From positions 1 to 64,000 of the forward strand of contig CAMLKK010000013.1 of assembly GCA_946480715.1 (NCBI GenBank): 64,000 bases of DNA, written 5' to 3'. Origin of the DNA: an uncultured Bacteriovorax sp. (lineage in GTDB: Bacteria > Bdellovibrionota > Bacteriovoracia > Bacteriovoracales > Bacteriovoracaceae). Below the pieces are notes generated by a model, which worked only from the letters and a program-made list of their open reading frames with translations, was not told the origin of the DNA and ran no database searches. Every line of letters starts with the position of its first letter. Positions within the stretch are counted from its first letter, which is position 1. A program made the translations under genes and the position numbers. Below, in pieces: positions 1-8,739 of the stretch.

Positions 1-1093
1 GATGATAAATGAAATACATTGCGAGGTACAAGACGAAGACAAACGGTACACCAAATGTAGCAGCTATTGCAGGTATTTTACTCGTCTGTCCAAGGGTCAG
101 GAAGTACGAGTAAATGAACCAATAAAGAAAGGTAAAGGCCAAAACAAAAGCGATGTTTTTACCAAAAGAGCTGTTTCTTCGGTTGGGATCAAAGAGAGCG
201 ACGGCCGCTAAAATGGCCAATACTAAACAGGTAAATCCAGATGAAAATTTATCAAGAAAGGTCACAAAGTATTCAGCGTCGTTGATACCGTTATTTCTTA
301 AGACGGCGATGTAATCATAGAGGCGCCAAATGTTGAGTGTTGAAATATCGGCATTGATTTTCTTAAAGTCAGAGATCGTTTCATTTAAGTTGTATTTAAG
401 CTCGTTAAAAATAGTGGTCGTTGGAAAAGTTTTGTTTTCCATATTCGTCACATGCGCCACATTTTTAAAGAGCCATGTATTGCCTGAAACATATTGAGCT
501 GTCGCTGCGGTTAATTGCTCTGAAAGCTTAAAAGTTTCGTTGTATTGATAGAGAGTTAAATTATGAATGGAGTTTGTCTGAGTATCGAATGAGCTATAAG
601 AAAAAAAGTATTGCGGGCCTTTAAACCAAATTTTACCTGTTTTTAAAGCATTGATAGAAACCGTAGATGTACGTGCTTTACTGGCAATCGCAGGATGAGT
701 ATCAGACATCATCGATTGTTGGTTTTTTGTGTAGGGAACGAGATAGCCGTTAATAAAAAAGAGAATAACACCAACGAGTGTTCCAACAAAACCAATAGTT
801 AAAACAAATTGTCTGCGTGAAAAACCACTCGCAAAAATTGCAGTCAATTCATTGCGATTTTTAAGTTTATTAATCGAAAACAAAGAAGCAATCAAACAAG
901 CCACAGGAAAAATCTTAATGAGAAAATTGGGTATTTCTAAAACAAGATCGATCATAATAGATCGTAATTCATTGCTTGCTTTGAGTAGACCGTTCAGAAC
1001 GTGACCAAGCGAAAGTACCATCAACAAAATGAAGACAGCACCAATGAAAAAAACGAGCCATTCTTTAAGAATGAGTTTTCTGATGTTGGACAT
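1..1093 (-). CDS. lptG: LptG/LptF-family LPS export permease (3' end cut by window edge)
   Basis: The minus strand reads open from an ATG at 1091-1093 to the window edge, so the C-terminus is missing. LptF/LptG permeases pair with LptB in the inner membrane and pull lipopolysaccharide toward the LptC/A/D bridge. Visible features match the YjgP/YjgQ family: an N-terminal helix starting MSNIRKLILKEW, a second hydrophobic helix followed by a KNRNEL-type stretch, a large periplasmic domain of about 150 residues, then three further hydrophobic helices. The start overlaps the preceding minus-strand gene by 29 bp, and AAGG lies about 6 nt before the ATG. LptG rather than LptF is a weak preference. 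Confidence 0.85.
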   Translation of the reverse strand, partial: MSNIRKLILKEWLVFFIGAVFILLMVLSLGHVLNGLLKASNELRSIMIDLVLEIPNFLIKIFPVACLIASLFSINKLKNRNELTAIFASGFSRRQFVLTIGFVGTLVGVILFFINGYLVPYTKNQQSMMSDTHPAIASKARTSTVSINALKTGKIWFKGPQYFFSYSSFDTQTNSIHNLTLYQYNETFKLSEQLTAATAQYVSGNTWLFKNVAHVTNMENKTFPTTTIFNELKYNLNETISDFKKINADISTLNIWRLYDYIAVLRNNGINDAEYFVTFLDKFSSGFTCLVLAILAAVALFDPNRRNSSFGKNIAFVLAFTFLYWFIYSYFLTLGQTSKIPAIAATFGVPFVFVLYLAMYFIYH

Positions 1094-1799
1094 ATGGCCT
1101 TAGAATTGTGACCAAAACACTGAGCAACGGTTTGGCCAAAAAATTTTTAAAACACCACTTTAACAATCGCTTGTTCTCTAAAAAAAACAATAAGCGTGGC
1201 GAAATATTATAATACCAATCGATAAAATCCTTACCTACTTCTGAATTTGCCAAAGTCAGTTTGAATTCGCGTAACGTCTCTGTATTCAAATGGTCGTTAC
1301 CCCAACATTCAGTAGCAATGTAGCATTTCTTTGAACTGATTTGAATGCGATGATAAGCAGCTTCAAAAGCTTTCGGATTATGCGCCTGTTTTTTTAAATT
1401 AAACTTACGAACAATTTGAGCGTTGACGTGCTGGTATTTGAAGCCAATTGAAAAACGCATAAATTGTTCTAAGCAACGCAAACATTCTTTCTGAAGTGTT
1501 GGACTTCGATCGTAGGCCTTTGCAAGATCCCAATAAGCGTGACTGATAAGTAATAATTCAGTCATATCTTTTTCTGGATCAAAAAGTGAAGGCGAGAGTT
1601 TATCTTCAGTTGTATCGAAGTAGAGTCCAAGTACACCAAGATATTTGATATAAGAATCAACCGCGAGATTCATGCGATCTTCTTTGACGAAAGCTTGCGC
1701 TCTTTTTAAATGCGTGAGTCGAGTACGATAGAGCTCAATGACTTGCTCGCGCTTCTTCTCGTTTTGCAAATCTTTCGTATCAATTTTCTTTTTGGCCAC
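1065..1799 (-). CDS. CFI-box-like C-terminal domain protein, function unknown
   Basis: A 244-residue protein with no signal peptide and a basic N-terminus. Residues about 20-130 look helical and repeat-like. From about residue 160 the motif CYIAT, then WG, LREFK, and YYNISP resembles the 'CFI-box' C-terminal region (CFIATAAYG...LRxFRD...YYxxSP) found at the ends of unrelated bacterial proteins. The last 40 residues are hydrophobic and basic (a possible membrane-contact helix). It is transcribed ahead of the LptG-like gene with a 29-bp overlap and sits 12 bp after the barrel gene, so all three probably share one transcript. The CFI-box call rests on motif memory; the function is unknown. Confidence 0.7.
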   Translation of the reverse strand: MAKKKIDTKDLQNEKKREQVIELYRTRLTHLKRAQAFVKEDRMNLAVDSYIKYLGVLGLYFDTTEDKLSPSLFDPEKDMTELLLISHAYWDLAKAYDRSPTLQKECLRCLEQFMRFSIGFKYQHVNAQIVRKFNLKKQAHNPKAFEAAYHRIQISSKKCYIATECWGNDHLNTETLREFKLTLANSEVGKDFIDWYYNISPRLLFFLENKRLLKWCFKNFLAKPLLSVLVTILRPYVQHQKTHS

Positions 1800-1811
1800 A
1801 AGCCCTCCAGG

Positions 1812-2693
1812 CTAGAATCTCATCGAAATGCCAAAAGATGTTTCTTTGTTTTTTGATTCTGTTCTCGCAAGCTTCGTGCTTGCAAGTTGAGTAACGTTTT
1901 TGAGTGCAAATTCAAAGGCCAATCGCGGTTGAATCCAGCTTAAACCCATGCCACTTCCTTTTTCTTCTCGTTGCTTGTCGCGGAAGGACCCGAAGCGAAT
2001 GTAGAAATCATTCAGAACTCTAACTTGAAGTGCTCCACGATAGAGAATAGTGTCAGCAATTTCATCATCAGTATAATCAGCACCCAGGTCTGCGGATGCA
2101 GTGATGTATTCAAGGAAAAGATGCTGTATTCCTAAATACGCTTTGGTTGCGTCACCCTTTGAATTGAAAATATCATATCCAACGATACCCATTGATGTGT
2201 TTTCATCGAGGGCATGAGTGACACCCACTACAGTTTGGTAATAATCAACATTCGTGCGTGTGATTTTATTTGTATCTTTTGTTTTACGAATACTCGTACC
2301 AAATGCAGATTTCTCATTCATTAAAGACGAAGCTGAAAAACCCCAGCGCTTTCTTTCTGTGAATTGATCTTCTTGATCTACATAGCTAAGCGATCCACTC
2401 AAATTAGGATTTCCGTCTGCAACGACAAATCCCATGGAAGTGGGCTTTTGAATCACATTCCCGGCAGAGTCTTTAACTTTCACAGAGTCGCGTTGAGCGT
2501 GCACTGTTAAATTATTAAAAAAGGCAAGACTGGCAGGGTTTAAAAATGCTGCTTCTTCTGCAAGAACGCCAGCAACTCCTGTTCCGGCCATAGATTTCAA
2601 GTGTGTTGTTTCAAATTCTAACATTGAAGCACCAGCTACACTTGAAGTGAGCGTTAATAACAAGAATAAAGTTTTTTTGAATTGATTGCGAAT
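1812..2693 (-). CDS. Small outer-membrane beta-barrel protein (apparent ATT start)
   Basis: Encodes about 293 residues. The N-terminal SMAGTGVAG...EEAAFLNPASLAFF pattern is typical of FadL/OMPP1-like and related barrels (a Gly-rich segment followed by NPA). The remainder alternates polar and hydrophobic residues and ends in SMRF, a C-terminal aromatic as used by the BAM complex. No ATG, GTG or TTG gives a full signal peptide: the only canonical choice, TTG at 2661-2663, removes the basic n-region and has no ribosome site. An ATT at 2691-2693 lies 9 nt after AAGGA (2703-2707) and yields a classical signal peptide (RNQFKK then LFLLLTLTSS). I therefore place the start there; the protein call is firmer than the start. 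Ligand unknown. Confidence 0.75.
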   Translation of the reverse strand: MRNQFKKTLFLLLTLTSSVAGASMLEFETTHLKSMAGTGVAGVLAEEAAFLNPASLAFFNNLTVHAQRDSVKVKDSAGNVIQKPTSMGFVVADGNPNLSGSLSYVDQEDQFTERKRWGFSASSLMNEKSAFGTSIRKTKDTNKITRTNVDYYQTVVGVTHALDENTSMGIVGYDIFNSKGDATKAYLGIQHLFLEYITASADLGADYTDDEIADTILYRGALQVRVLNDFYIRFGSFRDKQREEKGSGMGLSWIQPRLAFEFALKNVTQLASTKLARTESKNKETSFGISMRF

Positions 2694-2740
2694 ATTACTC
2701 TTTCCTTTTAAAATAATGAGGGACTTAAAAGGAAATTATA

Positions 2741-3628
2741 ATGAAAATTCGCCGCGCCGTCATCCCAGTTGCAGGAAAAGGAACAAGATTTTTACCGGCC
2801 ACCAAGCAGGTGCCGAAAGAGATGATTCCAATTATCAATTTACCCATGATTCACTACGTGGTTGAAGAAGCGATTTTGTCAGGTATTGAACAAATCATCT
2901 TCATTACATCATCAGGTAAAAATGCGATCGAAGATTATTTCGATCGTAACTTTGATTTGGAAGATTTCTTAATTAAGAATGGAAAAATTAAAGAACTTGA
3001 ACTCATTCAAGAAATTGGAAAAATGGTTGAAGTCACAGCTGTTCGCCAAAAGGAACAACTTGGACTTGGGCATGCTGTTCTCTGTGCAAAAGACGTTGTG
3101 GGGAATGAGCCGTTCGCCGTTATACTCGGGGATGAAATTGTAAGAGGTCCTAATCCAGTTACAAGACAGTTGATTGAAACATCTCGCAAGCACAACAACG
3201 CTAACGTCATCGGTGTAATGGAAATTGATCCGATGGAAACTTATAAGTACGGTGTTGTTAAAGGTAATTTTGTTGATGCTGCTAAAAAAACAATGCGCAT
3301 GACGAACATGGTGGAAAAGCCTAAGCCAGCAGATGCTCCAACTAATCTTGCTACACCTGGGCGCTATGTGTTTTGTCCGGAAATTTTTGATGCATTAAAA
3401 GTCATTCCAAAAGGAGTTGGTGGGGAATACCAACTAACAGATGCTATCAATCTCCTCGCAAAAGAAAGCGAAGTTTATGCTCACATCTTTGAAGGACAAC
3501 GTTTTGATACCGGAAATATCGAAGGATATTTAAATGCCACGGTTGAATTTGCTCTTATGAATAAAGAATCAGAAGGAGCTATGAGAAAAATTATTAAAGA
3601 AAAAGTTGAGAAATATAATATCAAGTAG
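2741..3628 (+). CDS. galU: UTP-glucose-1-phosphate uridylyltransferase
   Basis: GalU makes UDP-glucose from UTP and glucose-1-phosphate in the cytoplasm, feeding LPS core and exopolysaccharide synthesis. The 295-residue length is normal. The nucleotide-binding N-terminus PVAGKGTRFLPATK, followed by KEMIPI, is diagnostic, as are ILGDE near residue 128, VEKP and the late GGEYQLTDAI. Start ATG has AAGGA 7 nt upstream. It is divergent from the barrel gene with only 47 bp between starts, so the two share a promoter region, and a secreted-protein gene follows after 6 bp. Confidence 0.95.
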   Translation: MKIRRAVIPVAGKGTRFLPATKQVPKEMIPIINLPMIHYVVEEAILSGIEQIIFITSSGKNAIEDYFDRNFDLEDFLIKNGKIKELELIQEIGKMVEVTAVRQKEQLGLGHAVLCAKDVVGNEPFAVILGDEIVRGPNPVTRQLIETSRKHNNANVIGVMEIDPMETYKYGVVKGNFVDAAKKTMRMTNMVEKPKPADAPTNLATPGRYVFCPEIFDALKVIPKGVGGEYQLTDAINLLAKESEVYAHIFEGQRFDTGNIEGYLNATVEFALMNKESEGAMRKIIKEKVEKYNIK

Positions 3629-3634
3629 GGTTTC

Positions 3635-4573
3635 ATGAATTTGAAGAAGTTTATTGTTGTAGTGCTGGCCTTCTGTGCGTTCGGCTTAAAATCTTTTGCG
3701 GCCGTCCCAACGGAAGAAGGACTTCTTAAAAATTTAAATAACTCAGAACTTCCAGGTCAGTTCATTACAATGAAGTTAATGCTTCAGAATCTGTCAGAGC
3801 CAGAAAAAACTGATTATTTGAAACTCATTATCTCACTTGAGAATCCAAACTCAATCAACATGCTTCAAGTTTTATATTCGAATGCACAGATGCAAAACAC
3901 TCAGGTGAAAAACGTTAAATTTGTTCCGGATCTAATGGGACAAATTCGTCGTGAAAAAAGTATGGAGCGAGGTTTATTCTTCGCGGCCCTATCTATGCTT
4001 ACGACAAATCGTCCGACAGGGATGGAAATTTTCCTGGAAAAAAACGGAGCAACAATTGTTAAGAATAAAATGATTCTTAATGAAGAGAAGATGAAACTGC
4101 TTCGCGCTTATCGCTCTCACCTTGTTAACAATAAAGGAAGAGGAGATGCAGGATCACCTCTCAATCCGGAAGATCCACGTCAAAAAGAAAAAGTTCTGGA
4201 ACTCTTTAGAGCAAATACATTTAAAAGAGCTCCAAACATAGAATTGGTTAAAAAAGACAATGAGTTTATGTGGAAAGCAGACTGGAAGAACGTACAAGGC
4301 TTTTTCTCAAATGAAGAAAGACGTTTAAGACAACTCGAACTTAATTCACCAGAAGGACAAATTAAATTGGATGTAAACACATACGTCTTGTTTAACGGTG
4401 TAAACGAATTGCCAAAATTTATGAATTTGAAGGATCAAAAAGGCATTCAATATAAAGTTCAAGTATTAAGCTTGGACAACAAACTGAAGGCAGATAGAAA
4501 AATCAGCGAAACATTTGAAGAATTGAAAAAAGCTCCAAATCAAGAAGCTGTGACTTATCCATTTCTATTTTAA
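3635..4573 (+). CDS. Exported protein of unknown function
   Basis: A 312-residue protein with a clear Sec signal peptide (MNLKKF, hydrophobic core, cleavage near SFAA). The mature part is charged and predicted mostly helical in the first half. I recognise no catalytic motif and no cysteine pairs. It lies 6 bp after galU and its stop overlaps the priA start (TAATG), so it is translated from the same message. TAGGG before the ATG serves as a ribosome site. A periplasmic location is likely; no function can be assigned. Confidence 0.8.
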   Translation: MNLKKFIVVVLAFCAFGLKSFAAVPTEEGLLKNLNNSELPGQFITMKLMLQNLSEPEKTDYLKLIISLENPNSINMLQVLYSNAQMQNTQVKNVKFVPDLMGQIRREKSMERGLFFAALSMLTTNRPTGMEIFLEKNGATIVKNKMILNEEKMKLLRAYRSHLVNNKGRGDAGSPLNPEDPRQKEKVLELFRANTFKRAPNIELVKKDNEFMWKADWKNVQGFFSNEERRLRQLELNSPEGQIKLDVNTYVLFNGVNELPKFMNLKDQKGIQYKVQVLSLDNKLKADRKISETFEELKKAPNQEAVTYPFLF

Positions 4574-6585
4574 TGGAAAAATTTTTTCTCGTAGCTGCGA
4601 ACACTCCATTCAATCAGTCTTTGCTGACCTATTCGGCGCCGTCGGAAATATCCTCGCAATTGAAAAAGGGAACGTTGGTTAAAGTTCCACTTGGGAAAAA
4701 CAGATTCATAGACGGATGTGTTTGGTCTGAGTTCGCTGTCGATGAAATCGCTAAAACGATGGATCTTGTTAAGTTGAAGCCGATTAAAGAAATCGTGGGT
4801 GATCTTGTTTTAAGCGAAAGCGAGTGTGAACTTTTTCAGTGGATGGCCAATTATTATCACTATCCTCTCGGACAATTGATTTTTGATGTTCTTCCACCAT
4901 TTCTTAAAAGACCGCGTAAATTAAACTTTGATCAAGGTCAGGGGATCGAAGAAAATTTTATTCTGACTGATGAACAGAAGAATGCAGTAGAAAAGATCAG
5001 CAATTCCGGTTCAGAAAAGTTTTCTAAATGGCTCCTTCATGGTGTTACGGGCGCAGGTAAAACAATTGTTTATTTAAAACTCATTAAAGAAACAATCGCC
5101 AAAGGGAAATCAATACTTTTTCTGCTTCCAGAAATTAACCTGACTCCCCAATTTCTTAAAACATTTCAAACATATTTAAATATTCCTATTTATTCTTATA
5201 ACAGTGCCATTAGCAATTCGGATAAGTTTGGATTGTGGAAACTGTTGCAAGAAGATGATAAACCCAAAATGATTCTTGGTGTTCGCAGCAGCGTTTTTCT
5301 TCCGATAAAAAATTTAGGAATGATTGTCGTTGATGAAGAACACGATCAATCTTTCAAACAAGATGACCGCTGTACCTATAATGCTCGCGATATTGCGATC
5401 AAAAGAGCATCTCTGGAAAAAATACCTGTCATCCTTGGTTCAGCTACTCCAATGGTTGAAACATATAAGAGTTTCGTCGAAGGTGATAACTATCTGCCAC
5501 TGAAAAAACGTGCGCAATCGGCTTCACTGCCGAAAGTTGAATTGGTCGATATGCGTGGACGCGCAAGAGTTGAATCTGAAAAAATGCTTTGGCCTTATAG
5601 TAGTGAAAGTGTTTTTAAAATACGAAAGGCCCTTGAGAAAAACGAGCAAGTGCTCGTCTTTATCAACAGACTTGGGTACGCAAGTTATCTTCAATGTAAT
5701 GCCTGTGGACATCAATTCGCCTGTCCCAATTGCAGTACAAATCTGAAATTTTTTAAACGTAGAAGTGAGCTTTCATGCCAGACGTGTGAATACAAAATGC
5801 CAGCGCCGGAAATGTGCCCTGAATGCATGAATCTCAATCTTCAGCCGAAAGGTTTTGGAACCGAGAAAGCTCACGAAGTTCTTCAGCAACTATTCAGCGA
5901 TAAAGTGATTGAGCGCTTCGACCGTGACGAAATTAAAACGTTTGATAATCTTGAAGCCACTTTAAATCGTTTTCATTCTAGACAAAGTGACATTCTGGTT
6001 GGAACCCAAATGCTTTCAAAGGGGCACAATTTTGAAAATGTGAATTTGGTCGTTATTTTAGGAATTGATTCGCAATTAAACTTTCCGGATTTTCGATCTA
6101 ATGAACGTGTATACCAGACACTCACTCAGGTCAGTGGACGCGCCGGACGTTTCGGCAAAGAAGCTGAAGTCCTTGTTCATACACTAGCTCCCGAAAATAA
6201 AATTTTTACTTATGTTCAAGATCATAGTTTCGATCGTTTTTATCATGATGAAATACCCATGAGACTTATGTGCTCATCTCCACCAGCAAAAAAACTGATA
6301 CTGCTCTATTTTAATGGGAAAGATCAGGGCGAGCTTATTAAAGAAGTGAGTAAACAAACCCAAATTTTTAAAGATCTCACTAACCAACACTTTAAAAAGG
6401 TGGATGTTTTGGGACCAAGACCTTCAATGATTGAAAAAAAGGTTAATAAGTTCACATGGTCTATAATGATAAGAAGTGATGATATTAACCAACTTCACAA
6501 CGCTTTAAATACCTACCTCAAGCATAAAACTGATTCCTCAGCTATCTCATTGAAAATCGACGTAGATCCTTATTATTTTGATTAA
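4573..6585 (+). CDS. priA: Primosomal replication-restart helicase PriA
   Basis: PriA recognises stalled forks and reloads the replicative helicase. The 670 residues include Walker A GVTGAGKT (about 157-164), the DEEH box (VVDEEHD), a GSATP motif III and the C-terminal helicase motifs with QVSGRAGR. Eight cysteines starting near C375 (CNAC, CPNC, CQTC, CPEC) form the two zinc sites that PriA inserts into its helicase core. The start codon overlaps the previous stop by one base (TAATG). No key residue appears to be missing. Confidence 0.95.
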   Translation: MEKFFLVAANTPFNQSLLTYSAPSEISSQLKKGTLVKVPLGKNRFIDGCVWSEFAVDEIAKTMDLVKLKPIKEIVGDLVLSESECELFQWMANYYHYPLGQLIFDVLPPFLKRPRKLNFDQGQGIEENFILTDEQKNAVEKISNSGSEKFSKWLLHGVTGAGKTIVYLKLIKETIAKGKSILFLLPEINLTPQFLKTFQTYLNIPIYSYNSAISNSDKFGLWKLLQEDDKPKMILGVRSSVFLPIKNLGMIVVDEEHDQSFKQDDRCTYNARDIAIKRASLEKIPVILGSATPMVETYKSFVEGDNYLPLKKRAQSASLPKVELVDMRGRARVESEKMLWPYSSESVFKIRKALEKNEQVLVFINRLGYASYLQCNACGHQFACPNCSTNLKFFKRRSELSCQTCEYKMPAPEMCPECMNLNLQPKGFGTEKAHEVLQQLFSDKVIERFDRDEIKTFDNLEATLNRFHSRQSDILVGTQMLSKGHNFENVNLVVILGIDSQLNFPDFRSNERVYQTLTQVSGRAGRFGKEAEVLVHTLAPENKIFTYVQDHSFDRFYHDEIPMRLMCSSPPAKKLILLYFNGKDQGELIKEVSKQTQIFKDLTNQHFKKVDVLGPRPSMIEKKVNKFTWSIMIRSDDINQLHNALNTYLKHKTDSSAISLKIDVDPYYFD

Positions 6586-6589
6586 GTAT

Positions 6590-6617
6590 TAAAGTAAACT
6601 TCATTTTTTACCGTTAA
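6590..6617 (+). promoter_or_regulatory. Possible sigma-28 (FliA)-type promoter
   Basis: TAAA at 6590-6593 is followed after 16 nt by ACCGTTAA (6610-6617), six of eight matches to the flagellar sigma consensus GCCGATAA. The usual gap is 15 nt, so the fit is imperfect. It would drive the Met/Gln-tailed exported protein gene, whose ATG is 45 bp downstream. Tentative. Confidence 0.25.
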
Positions 6618-6661
6618 GACGAAGAGAACTAGTAAGACTTTGGTCTACAAGGAAAATTCGT

Positions 6662-8680
6662 ATGAAATTCAAAAAGAATGCAGTTGTTGTTCATCTCATT
6701 TTTGCGGCCCTACTCGCAGACAGCGCAGTAGCAGGTATCAAAGGAGTGCGAAAACCAGCTGGTTCAAATGGTGAAGTACCGAGTGCAACTTCAACAGCGA
6801 ATCCAGAAAATGTTGTGATCAAACCTGGCAAGCCAGTTGATACACGAAAGATTGATCTTAAGCCAGGTACAGCGAGCGTAAGTTGTAACATGGATCAAGA
6901 TGCAGCTAAGTATTTTCCACTCGATTTCTTTCAACATATAAGTCGTGACGGAGCTCCACTAAAATTTGAACTTAGACCTGATAATCAAGTTCTTGTAAAA
7001 GTTCCAGCATCGATCGATGTATGCGGTAAGTTTGTACCTCTTATCCATCAAGATCCAGAAACAAGAAACATTACTGTCATGATGGCCGTTGATAACGGAA
7101 AAACATATGGTGAATATGTTAAGTGTCTCGAAGATGCAAAAATCCTCGAAGATGGAAAAATCGATCACAGTGCACGTGAAGGAAAAGAGTATTCTGAATA
7201 CTCACATGTGTTGTCATATGATTTCGATAAAAAGAAAGACGTCAAAAAAACAGTAAAACTTTCTTACGCATTTCCTAAAGCATATTCAGGTAAAGATGGT
7301 TACGAAAGTCTATATGGATTTGATGACAAAGTTGAACTTCCATCAAGTCTATGTATGAGAGCTGAAAAAGTTGAGCCTCAGTTAACTTATGTCAATAAAG
7401 GACAAGATGTATTAATTGAAGAAATTAATGAAATCTGTAAAACAAAAGATGCTCAGAAAATTGCGGAAGCAAGACGTTCTCTTGGTAATGCTGATGCACT
7501 CAAAGACATCGCTGACAAAATCAAAGCTGAACTTGATGCGAGCTATTTAAATGCAGTTAAAACAGATGTTGCAAAAATCTATGAAGAAATGAGCAAGATC
7601 GAAGATAAAGTTAATAAAAACAAAGAAACGATGGATGAGAGCACTGCTAAAAAAGAAGTAACAAAATATGCAGATTTAGCAAAACAACTCGATTCAAAAT
7701 TTCTAAATCAGGCCATCTACCGTCTTGATACGCTTCTTCAAGAAAGAGCAAAAACGGAAGATCCTGAAGCTTTAAGAAAAATCGATGAAGAAGTAAAAAA
7801 GATAAATGAAGACATCTCTGCTTTCTCAAAGAGACAAGCGACATCGTTTGCAAATCTTTATTCGCTAATGGAAAAATATGCGATTACAGATCAAGCTAAA
7901 GTCATCGAAGATATTCGTCTAAAATCTTACCTATATGGAAGAGTTTATGCTGGTTCAATTGATGAAAAACGCGGAAAACAATTAACGATTGAAAAAGCTA
8001 ACCAAGAACAAGGTGATCGTATTGTTACTTTTGATAGAACACTTACGGATTGGACTGATCAATATCTTGTTGGACAAGGAAACCTTTATCCAATCAAGAA
8101 AACAGAAAAAGAAAGAGAAGGTGCAATCACTCGTATGAACTCTCGTTGGGCTTCATATGAGAAAAAAGAAATGCAAGATTATCAAAACTACTGTACTGCC
8201 GGAATGACTGGTGGGATGAGAAACCCTGTTAAGTGTAAAGAGTTTCAAAATGGTTATCAGGCTCGTAGAAATAATGAGCTAAAGAGACGTGACAAAGATC
8301 TTTACTACATCAAAGGTAAAAACGCGAAGCTTGATAAGATGGGTATGAACTACAATGAGTACCAAAGAAAGATTGCAAGCAAAGCTGAAAGAGACAGTGA
8401 GATGTATGACCCATACGGTGCTTCGTACACAAGCTTTGAAGATAACTTCTCTGATCGCTACCCAGCTTACTATCAAGGTCCTCAGACCTCGACAATTTAC
8501 GATCCATCACTTTACAACATGGGTGGACAGATGCCTTTCATGCAACAACAGCAGATGCCTTTCATGATGCAAGGACAAGGTCAGATGCAGATGCCAATGC
8601 AGGGTCAGTTCCAAATGCAACAACCAATGATGTTGCAACAACCGCAGATGGGACAAATGGGTGGATGGCCAGGAATTTAG
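6662..8680 (+). CDS. Exported coiled-coil protein with Met/Gln-rich tail
   Basis: A 672-residue protein with a signal peptide (MKFKKN, hydrophobic core, cleavage near AVAG). Residues about 75-240 hold a compact domain with a few cysteines. Residues about 245-410 are long charged heptad-like helices rich in Lys, Glu and Asp, so probably coiled coil. The last 60 residues are low complexity built from Met, Gln, Gly, Pro and Phe in PFMQQQQ/QMQMPMQ-type units. AAGGA precedes the start. A strong terminator follows directly, so it is probably monocistronic or at least the last gene. I do not recognise the family; a surface or periplasmic structural role is only a guess. Confidence 0.8.
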   Translation: MKFKKNAVVVHLIFAALLADSAVAGIKGVRKPAGSNGEVPSATSTANPENVVIKPGKPVDTRKIDLKPGTASVSCNMDQDAAKYFPLDFFQHISRDGAPLKFELRPDNQVLVKVPASIDVCGKFVPLIHQDPETRNITVMMAVDNGKTYGEYVKCLEDAKILEDGKIDHSAREGKEYSEYSHVLSYDFDKKKDVKKTVKLSYAFPKAYSGKDGYESLYGFDDKVELPSSLCMRAEKVEPQLTYVNKGQDVLIEEINEICKTKDAQKIAEARRSLGNADALKDIADKIKAELDASYLNAVKTDVAKIYEEMSKIEDKVNKNKETMDESTAKKEVTKYADLAKQLDSKFLNQAIYRLDTLLQERAKTEDPEALRKIDEEVKKINEDISAFSKRQATSFANLYSLMEKYAITDQAKVIEDIRLKSYLYGRVYAGSIDEKRGKQLTIEKANQEQGDRIVTFDRTLTDWTDQYLVGQGNLYPIKKTEKEREGAITRMNSRWASYEKKEMQDYQNYCTAGMTGGMRNPVKCKEFQNGYQARRNNELKRRDKDLYYIKGKNAKLDKMGMNYNEYQRKIASKAERDSEMYDPYGASYTSFEDNFSDRYPAYYQGPQTSTIYDPSLYNMGGQMPFMQQQQMPFMMQGQGQMQMPMQGQFQMQQPMMLQQPQMGQMGGWPGI

Positions 8681-8698
8681 AATCTTAAGAAATTAGAA

Positions 8699-8727
8699 AA
8701 AAAGGCCCTCTTACGAGGGCCTTTTTT
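8699..8727. terminator. Bidirectional intrinsic terminator
   Basis: AAAAGGCCCTC pairs with GAGGGCCTTTT around a TTAC loop, flanked by an A-run on one side and a T-run on the other. It ends both the plus-strand Met/Gln protein gene and the convergent minus-strand porin-like gene. Confidence 0.92.
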
Positions 8728-8739
8728 ATTAAGATCGAA

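Noticed and set aside
2735..2740. TATAAT on the minus strand between galU and the barrel gene as the barrel's promoter.
   Set aside because: No -35 element lies at the correct spacing, and the hexamer overlaps the galU ribosome-site spacer, so I did not list it.
8521..8670. Repeated CAGATG/CAACAA units that look like a DNA repeat array.
   Set aside because: They are the codons of the Met/Gln-rich protein tail; units are irregular and there is no spacer pattern as in CRISPR.
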